Assembly: GCA_949987565.1 (NCBI GenBank)
Contig: OX465103.1
Coordinates: 9,711,149-9,775,148 of the forward strand
Source: Luidia sarsii
Lineage: Eukaryota > Echinodermata > Asteroidea > Paxillosida > Luidiidae
DNA length: 64,000 nt
Direction of reading: 5' to 3'
Shown here: positions 59,301 through 64,000 of the stretch, piece after piece
How positions within the stretch are numbered: position 1 is the stretch's first letter
Layout of the letters: each line of letters starts with the position of its first letter
Position numbers and translations under genes: made by a program
Notes under the pieces: generated by a model
The model's input: the letters and a program-made list of their open reading frames with translations, nothing else
Told to the model about the DNA's origin: nothing
Databases searched by the model: none

Positions 59301-62300
59301 TGTAGATTGTTGTGAAGTGAGAGAGATCGTGAAGAACATGTGTTGTAAATGTTGCGTCGGCTTCTAGCTTGTTACATCGTCGTCATTTGTCCGAGCATTT
59401 GACACATCTAATGTGTAAGTATTTCAGCATATTTTGGGGATATTTTAATAGACGTTTTCCACCTTGAAGATCGTTATAATTTTGTTGTTTTTGTATGGAT
59501 TTTTGACATCGAATGATTCGCGCATAAAACGACCACGTGTTTTATCACCGTGTATGTGTTACGTTGATCAGTGATCGTTGCATCGGCGGTGTTTGCCTAG
59601 CATTGATGCTTGATTCGTAATTGTTTTTTGGGCCTTTTTCTGCTGGATCGTACGAACATCTTATTAATTTAAAGATTGATGTGACATTAGTGATTTTTTG
59701 AGTGTTTATGACATCGGGTGATGCACGAATGGCAGAAGTACGATTTCGTACTCTGTGTCAGTGTTGCGTCGCCCGATCAGCGTACGTGACGTGGGTGCAG
59801 GCCGGGCCGAGAGGCAGGATTGTTCTGCACTTCCCGTGTAGCTGTAGGTTACCCGCTCCACGTAATTGGCAAACCGAAATTAAATGAGTTGTAATGAAGT
59901 GATTGTGGCTTAATTTTCCATCGATTATATGTCTGGAATCGAAGAAAAATATTTTTTGAAAAATTCTAAAATTGAAAAATTCCGACGGGGAACATGCACT
60001 GTTGGATTTAAAAAAAATTATTTCATCCCATGCAAGTCTAAATTGAGACATCTCTTTCTACTAAAAATTCTAGTGAGGAAACTGACCAAATTACTAACCG
60101 TATTTTATATACATGTACAAGGCCAACAAATTTATCCTGTATTATGTTTTTCTTCCTTTCAGGATGTGGATGATTTCATCATGGCACCAACTATGATTTG
60201 TATCAGACTACGCATTAACCCTAAAACTGAGCCGGGGAGGGGGCGCCTCTCTGTATTTTTTTTTTTAGTGTCTCTGCGATTTTTTTCTGCGTGTTGAGGC
60301 TTTATGAAGTTTTCGGCAATCTTCTTCCAGGGCACATTTTGACACCAATTTTATTAAATTTGGTGGTGCCGTTCTCTGTCAATGAACTTTTTTCGGGGCC
60401 ATGGTATAGCTTGATGGAAATGTTTCCATTGACTTACACTACATAAAAGCATAGCATCTAATGTGCACATGGTATTTCTTTTTAGGATTCTTTGGCATAA
60501 TTAGCTTATTAATATTGCTGCATGCAATTATTGGTTCTACGTGGCTTATTATCATTGTCAAAATTATGCAAATTTGGGTAATTCAATAAAAACAAAGGAA
60601 ATTCAATGAAAACAATGAAAACATAAAAAAAAATGGAGCCATGAATAATTAATGAGCTATAATTAGACAAAACACAATTTTGTTCACATACATGTAATAA
60701 ATGTTTATTATGTAATTCACTATCACACTGCAAAATTTCATTCAAATTCATAATTTGGATTCAAATCCATTATTTGGGCGAATCACCCCCCCCCCCCCCC
60801 CCCCCGGCTGTGAGATGGTAAAAATAACCTGGCTCTTTGAGGGATAAAGTGCATTCCAGAGACGACGACTGTGAGAAGTGCCCTGGTGAAAAACAGCAAG
60901 CCAATCAACGGAAGTTACTTTCAGGAGAGACCTCAAAAGAAAAAAATCTGCCCAAGCTCTCACGGTGTCAGTGTTACGTCATACTTCATCTTGAACCCTC
61001 CCTTGCCACTTTTTGACAACCAACAAATTATTTCAGGTTGTGCTCACAATTCAGAAGTTACTAGGGTGCTGTCAAATGCCATTGAACCTCCTTTTTTTTA
61101 TCATTATCTGAATTTTGTTTGTACTTTTGACTTGAAAGGAGAAGACATAACATGACACGGTGTCAATGTTACGTCCTGCATAATTGTGTAATCAATTTTA
61201 AAACATTAAAATTTTCATTTTCTGATCTGTTGTAAGTAAGATTATCATAACTTAATCATTTGCTATGTAACAATGTATTGTTTGTATCCATTCTTGCATG
61301 ATATTCTGTTGTTTTTCTTGTTTTGTAGAGTAGTTTTTGAAGTTAGTTTGTTTTACCTTAAAAATATGAAGGAAAAACAAAGATTCTCAATGTGAGATAC
61401 TACAATTTCATTTGTATAGTGTCATTTATTGGCGTAATTGTTGTTGTATGTGGATTCTATGCAGAGAGAGAATATAATGAGAGTGGTAGTGGTAAAAATA
61501 AGCTTCATTACAGTTAAGGTTGACACATTTAAAAATTTCATGTGGTGTCAGTGTTACGTCACCACTTTTCTTGACCCAGCTTTCAATGTGGCTTTCTAGT
61601 ACACTTCTGTTGAATCTACACATTTTGACTGATATGAATTATGAAAATAGAATAATTTTCCAATCCAGAAATGATAATAAAACAATGCTGTGCCAAGTTT
61701 GAAAAATTGATCTCCATGTCACACAACTGTGTCCCAACCTGGTGAAATGACCCATATACAGATTTTGTTCTACCCTGGATGCCTGTTTCTTCTCCGTCTT
61801 GCAGTAGTTGTTCATGAAAGTAGCCAAGAGAGTCTGACTTGGCCGGGATGTGAACCCAGGCCTCTGGTTTAATGCACCAGTGCTCTTCCACTATCCAGGC
61901 CCTGGGAAAGGGTCTCCTATCCAACCCCTATTTCAATTGATTGAGATAGCAAAGACAATTTGACTCGACTGTGATGTGGACACCCAGGGGTCTGGTAACT
62001 AACCAATGGCGGGGGTTCAAAACCTGATCCAATCAAATGTTTGTTACTTTTTTATGATAGCAAAAACTTTGACTTGACCAGGACCAGCGTTCTTGCAGTC
62101 TGAGCTATTCAGCCTTTAGATGGTGGCCTTCCCAAATAGTCTTTGCCGGGGTGGGGGGTCAGTCAGAAGCAAGTCAACCATTCACTGCCGTATGCCGTAT
62201 CTCCAGGGATCACACCCCCGTTTTCATTCGGATGCAAACAACCAATTGTTGTAGACCTGCTCGGCAGCAGTCTGGGGATCACACAAAGTGGATGCAGCAT

Positions 62301-62551
62301 TTTCAATCTCAGTCAAATGGATGACTGGGAACTTTTGAACAGTTTTAGAAAATAGCTGTGACTGGACCGGGACTTGAACCGAGAAAGTATTATTAAACAC
62401 AAGGCAACAATATGACACATACAATAAATTCATCTCACTCGCTCATTTCATTTTCTTTGGTTTTGACTGTGCAGCAAAGAGGAAAGACGCCCTAAAAGAC
62501 TGCAGGCACAACGGAAAACCGAGGAGAAAAAGGAAAAAGAAAACTCTCTAG
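47359..62551 (+). CDS. ZSWIM3: ZSWIM3-like zinc-finger SWIM protein (8 exons, 736 aa)
   Basis: Exons: 47359-47547, 50921-50982, 52302-52410, 54859-54939, 55794-55938, 56327-57670, 58350-58553, 62475-62551; 2211 nt, frame continuous, stop TAG. The N-terminus (FAEFENLFKRYRDTNKCEYW) resembles the start of ZSWIM3. Exons 2-3 give FCCVHGG...CPAHIRLRATKDGK...HNHE, a FAR1/FLYWCH-like fold. Exon 6 holds a MULE-transposase-like domain and a SWIM finger, C515-x-C517-x9-C527-x-H529. The tail KPRRKRKKK is a likely nuclear signal. Human ZSWIM3 is about 696 aa, a good size match. The family is thought to derive from transposases; its molecular role is poorly known, and I infer nuclear DNA binding only. The last exon rests on splice consensus and frame. 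Exon 6 is clearly more GC-rich than its surroundings. Confidence 0.85.
47890..48561. mobile_element. long foldback element with 12-bp target duplication (ZSWIM3-like intron 1)
   Basis: About 672 bp, almost wholly two inverted arms of about 310-330 bp around a short loop near 48205-48245. Ends ACCCCCAGAACTGTGGGG / CCCCACAGTTCTGGGGGT. The flanking direct repeat is ACTGAACTACAT at 47878-47889 and 48562-48573. Open frames inside are mirror artefacts of the palindrome. The superfamily is unknown to me; a 12-bp duplication is unusual for cut-and-paste elements. Confidence 0.85.
48591..49072. mobile_element. second foldback element (ZSWIM3-like intron 1)
   Basis: Ends TAGTTGCGGTAACCGTAACC / GGTTACGGTTGCCGCAACTA, with imperfect arms of about 230 bp pairing through GATCAGATAACTCAAAACAT around 48835. 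The TA at each end may be the target duplication, which would fit Tc1/mariner-like MITEs. It lies 29 bp from the first foldback element. Confidence 0.75.
49205..49280 (-). repeat. SINE-like repeat split by a hAT-like element (part 1)
   Basis: The minus-strand tRNA-like unit begins AAAACTTTGACTGGACTGGG on the plus strand and stops at CCAGTGC (49280). It resumes at 50700 (CAGTGCTCTTCCATCTGAGC) and runs to about 50805. Removing the insert rebuilds the family sequence. Confidence 0.8.
49281..50699. mobile_element. hAT-like DNA transposon (1419 bp, defective) inserted in a SINE
   Basis: Perfect 11-bp inverted ends CAGGGCAGGAA / TTCCTGCCCTG and a 6-bp duplication CAGTGC (49275-49280, 50700-50705). 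CAGGG termini suggest the hAT superfamily, although 8-bp duplications are more usual there. Both subterminal regions hold repeated ATTGCCG(T)...TGCCCTT motifs in the same orientation (49310-49425 and 50560-50675), possible transposase sites. A short 5' exon-like frame (49927-50016) survives; no transposase core is present. Confidence 0.8.
49927..50016 (+). pseudogene. candidate first exon of the lost transposase
   Basis: An ATG opens 30 codons (MPRKEKAKQQNE...AQKCRKLYSFFQ) directly followed by a GTAGGC donor in phase 0. The basic start and C..K..SFF pattern resemble transposase N-termini, but this is inference. No downstream exon lies in the element. Confidence 0.35.
50806..50851 (+). repeat. 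SINE 5'-flank fragment
   Basis: CCAGCAAAAACTAGTTGACT, then ATTTGGGAGGCCACCATCTA, ends before the tRNA-like unit begins. It lies about 70 bp upstream of exon 2 of the ZSWIM3-like gene. Confidence 0.7.
51038..51747. mobile_element. TTAA-flanked TIR element (ZSWIM3-like intron 2)
   Basis: Termini CCACTTCGCGCCGGG / CCCGGCGCAAAGTGG, 14 of 15 matching, flanked by TTAA at 51034-51037 and 51748-51751. TTAA duplications are typical of piggyBac and Kolobok elements. The 710-bp body has a GT microsatellite (51288-51302) and no recognisable protein. Confidence 0.75.
51770..52190. repeat. irregular CCTCAATCCTCCAAAATCC repeats
   Basis: The motif or a close variant occurs about seven times with uneven spacing (e.g. 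near 51775, 51823, 52077, 52111, 52157). It ends about 110 bp before exon 3 of the ZSWIM3-like gene. Function unknown. Confidence 0.65.
52561..52715. mobile_element. PLE terminal motifs in head-to-head inverted pair
   Basis: Positions 52567-52606 (minus) and 52611-52652 (plus) each hold the hammerhead-like motif with an intact GAAACGTC. Together they form a near-perfect palindrome of about 85 bp, followed by the family tail TTTTTAGTCAGTAAGGACTT. The minus copy keeps CTGAAA before its perfect 6-bp stem GATCCTGCTAGGATC. Confidence 0.7.
52740..54380. other. bulk of ZSWIM3-like intron 3
   Basis: No gene recognised. Blocks near 53054-53090 and 53960-54000 (GTGCGCTGTGTGGG-type), and near 53395-53420 and 53855-53875 (CAGCATTC.GAGC-type), look mutually inverted. 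An old foldback element is possible but weakly supported. Confidence 0.3.
54384..54524. mobile_element. short MITE with ATTTCACCAA ends
   Basis: Ends GATTTCACCAAGCCTTCC and GGACTTTGGTGAAATC, with internal inverted CATCGTAACT/AGTTACGATG and TACGATGGATAACCCATCGTA blocks. About 140 bp, non-coding, in intron 3 of the ZSWIM3-like gene. Confidence 0.65.
55970..56165 (+). repeat. GA-rich low-complexity stretch
   Basis: Purine-rich AGAGAGA/GAAAGA sequence directly behind the exon 5 donor of the ZSWIM3-like gene. Frames through it code only charged repeats and are not considered genes. Confidence 0.8.
58022..58170 (+). repeat. SINE-like repeat (ZSWIM3-like intron 6)
   Basis: tRNA-like unit 58083-58155 with an intact A box (TAGCTCAGATGG) and B box (GGTTCAAATCT), anticodon arm CCGGT/ACCAG. 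Flanks CAAAGACTAGTTGACTATTT and AAAGTGTTCTTTGCATTTTT. The best-preserved tRNA-like fold in the window, yet flanked by the SINE sequence. Confidence 0.78.
58565..61754. mobile_element. 3.2-kb TIR element (ZSWIM3-like intron 7)
   Basis: 29-bp inverted ends, TGGGTCGTTTCACCAGGTTG... (58565-58593) and ...CAACCTGGTGAAATGACCCA (61726-61754), with one mismatch, flanked by TA (or ATAT). Inside, the motif GTGTCA(G/A)TGTTACGTC recurs at 60965-60981, 61159-61175 and 61545-61561, with looser relatives (GTGTCAGTGTTGCGTC at 59756). A 20-base C run lies at 60786-60805. I found no transposase, so it is non-autonomous or very decayed. Confidence 0.75.
61820..61915 (-). repeat. SINE-like repeat copy
   Basis: The minus-strand tRNA-like remnant (plus: ACTTGGCCGGGATGTGAACC ... 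CTATCCAGGCCCTGG) is immediately to the right of the 3.2-kb TIR element. Confidence 0.6.
62055..62385 (-). repeat. SINE-like repeat with extended 5' part, plus a second T-arm fragment
   Basis: tRNA remnant 62070-62120 (anticodon arm deleted), the flank AATAGTCTTTGCCGG, then the extended upstream part (GATGCAAACAACCAATTGTTG, CACACAAAGTGGATGCAGCA) shared with 41100-41230. At 62353-62375 another unit starts (CTGGACCGGGACTTGAACC). Confidence 0.65.
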
Positions 62552-62632
62552 GCCCCTTCCATGAGAGAGAACTCAATTCTAAACTGCAATATTCTGATAA
62601 GATTTGAAGGTTTACACTGAGGAAGCACCACA

Positions 62633-62822
62633 TAGGAGGTTTACGGTGACACCATGTACATCATCTCTTAAGAGAAGGAGTATTGCTCTGAAAAGAGCCG
62701 GTAACTCTACAATCTCCTGCGGACGAGTTGACACTTCCCGAAACATTTAGTAACTGGCTCTTTTCAGAGCCACACTCCTTCTCCTAAGAGATGATATGCA
62801 CAGTGTCACTGCAAACTTCCTA
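62633..62822. mobile_element. foldback element carrying two histone-type 3' stem-loops
   Basis: Two arms of about 75 bp, from TAGGAGGTTTACGGTGACAC to ACTGGCTC on the other side, enclose a loop of about 45 bp. Each arm holds GGCTCTTTTCAGAGC(C), read outward from the centre. A third partial copy of the outer arm starts at 63967. Size (190 bp) and inverted ends suggest a MITE. The TAGGA at both ends is palindromic with the arms, so the target duplication cannot be defined. Confidence 0.7.
62756..62771 (+). ncRNA. histone mRNA 3' stem-loop sequence
   Basis: GGCTCTTTTCAGAGCC followed by ACA matches the metazoan histone stem-loop that binds SLBP: a 6-bp stem and a UUUC-type loop. Purine-rich AAGAGATG at 62785-62792 stands where a U7 snRNA target would lie. 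A mirrored copy with one broken pair is at 62684-62699 on the minus strand. No histone coding sequence lies upstream. Confidence 0.65.
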
Positions 62823-63352
62823 CTTACAATAATCTGGTTGATGTCCAGGGTTCAATGTCAGAAAGCAGCTTAAGGATGAAAACCTTCTAAGCAATGCTTC
62901 CATGATTATTACAATGTTGCCTACCGTATTATATGATGTACAGTACTTGTTTTTGTTTTTGTTTGACCTGTAGTCATGTAGTGTTTGGTTAGCATAAAGT
63001 AGTCGGAACTGGCAACTTGATTCCGTGAGGTAAGGTTTTTCATTCTTACTCATGTACTCATTGATTTATTTTCAGGATGGTTATTGTTCATGGCACGTTA
63101 TTTGTAAACCCTGTGTGGCAGTCATGGGCTCAGGAATGTGACTCGGTTCAAAGTGGTTAAGAGTGCATGTAGAAATATGTGCTTCACATGAAAAGTCCGC
63201 AGTCTAAGTGATTTCAAGCATTTTGGACATAACCTGATACTGTGATAGCAAAACCTGATGTTATTCACCAAAGCCTTTTGTGCCAAAGGAATTTGTGGGT
63301 GCTTACGGTAAGCAGTTCTATGAAATTGTTCTCTGTTCTGGAGTACAGTGTA

Positions 63353-63358
63353 AATAAA
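63353..63358 (+). terminator. possible poly(A) signal of the ZSWIM3-like gene
   Basis: AATAAA about 800 nt beyond the stop codon. It is the first canonical signal downstream of the last exon. Confidence 0.4.
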
Positions 63359-63359
63359 C

Positions 63360-63966
63360 GATGGACTCAAACCCCAAATGTGTTGATTTTGGCTTTGATT
63401 TTGTTTTGATCTTTAGCTCCAGATGTCAGAACAATTATCTGAGAATTCTGGACAGGCCACACGCATATGACACAGTGGTTATTGGAAGATCTATGGATAG
63501 GTTGTACATACCGGTACATGTATTGGACCCTGGTATGTCAGTGCATATCAGATGGAGGAACTAATAGTGAAAAATTATACAAATCTTTGGATGGCCACAG
63601 ATTTTTACAAAAGGGAACCAAGACTAACTGCACCATAATTTCCAGCATGATTGGATCTTGAAACAAACAAAAACACCCCTAAAATTACACCAAATTCATT
63701 AGTACCGTACTCATACAGTACCTGCATTCTCATTGGAGGAGCAGTCTTTGTGTAGAAGCCAATGCTGTGTATGAGATGTTGACTGCAAAGAATGGTATCC
63801 CAACACTACCAAACTTGCCTTATGTATAGATTGTTGGATTGCATCCTGAAACAATAAAGGGAAGGACTTGTTTTGAACAATGCTGCTATGTTTGACGGAT
63901 GTTATAGTGATCATGAATTAAATGAAATTTGAAGATTTGCATGGTGAGAATAGCAGGATAAATAAA
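63360..63966. other. region without a recognised gene
   Basis: AT-rich. Short frames show no family motif. A second AATAAA occurs at 63853-63858. Confidence 0.5.
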
Positions 63967-64000
63967 TTTGCAGTGACACCATGTAAATTCTCTTTTGTGA
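63967..64000. mobile_element. start of another copy of the histone-stem-loop foldback, cut by the window edge
   Basis: TTTGCAGTGACACCATGTA and the following bases match the outer arm of the 62633-62822 element (GTGACACCATGTA identical). The hairpin itself would lie beyond the window. Confidence 0.5.

Larger units (their letters stand above)
62552..63360 (+). other. presumed 3' UTR of the ZSWIM3-like gene
   Basis: Follows the TAG at 62549-62551. It contains the histone-stem-loop foldback (62633-62822). The first canonical AATAAA is at 63353-63358 and another is at 63853-63858. The UTR end is therefore uncertain. Confidence 0.4.

Noticed and set aside
59929..60297. 122-codon open frame inside the 3.2-kb TIR element
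   Set aside because: No recognisable domain, low-complexity end, and no splice or start context that would support a transposase.
60154..60297. Possible extra ZSWIM3-like exon after an acceptor-like TTTCAG at 60157-60162
   Set aside because: In the phase required by exon 7 it meets a stop within four codons, and no donor follows in the open frame.
62700..62760. Second hammerhead-like motif (GGACGAG...GAAACATTTAGTA) in the loop of the histone-stem-loop foldback
   Set aside because: GAAAC-loop-GTA and flanking pairing look suggestive, but about 17 extra bases separate helix I from the CUGA-like box and stem II does not pair.

Overview
The window looks like nuclear DNA of an invertebrate deuterostome, most likely an echinoderm. 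This is inferred from small exons with GT-AG introns, AT-rich introns full of TACATGTA-type motifs, a divergent plexin family, tRNA-derived SINEs and Penelope-like retroelement remnants. The species cannot be fixed from the sequence. All three protein genes lie on the + strand.

1-19336: a plexin gene (copy 1) cut by the left edge inside the first coding exon; 37 exons, 1749 codons visible. 19337-23873: intergenic, with a poly(A) signal, a MITE and a frameshifted Penelope-like (PLE) fragment. 23926-44661: a complete tandem plexin paralogue (copy 2), 37 exons, 1926 aa. Nearly every exon has the same length and phase as in copy 1. Both encode sema, three PSI domains, IPT repeats, one transmembrane helix, and a split GAP domain interrupted by a ubiquitin-like Rho-binding domain, so both should be axon-guidance type semaphorin receptors. 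44662-47358: intergenic, with tandem repeats and a short ORF opening at an AAAATGGCG start.

47359-62551: a ZSWIM3-like gene, 8 exons, 736 aa, with a FAR1/FLYWCH-like N-terminus, a domesticated MULE-transposase-like core, a SWIM zinc finger and a basic C-terminal tail. Its introns and 3' flank hold many transposons: two long foldback elements, a hAT-like element inserted in a SINE, a TTAA-flanked element, a 3.2-kb TIR element, and a foldback carrying two histone-type 3' stem-loops.

The most unusual items are the histone stem-loop foldback (62633-62822, with a second copy starting at the window end), hammerhead-ribozyme-like hairpins in the PLE-derived repeats, mosaic (gene-conversion-like) identity between the plexins, loss in both plexins of one arginine of the GAP arginine pair, and a candidate 42-nt cassette exon in plexin copy 2. 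Exon models were made by eye from splice consensus, reading-frame continuity and agreement between the two paralogues. There was no transcript or database support.
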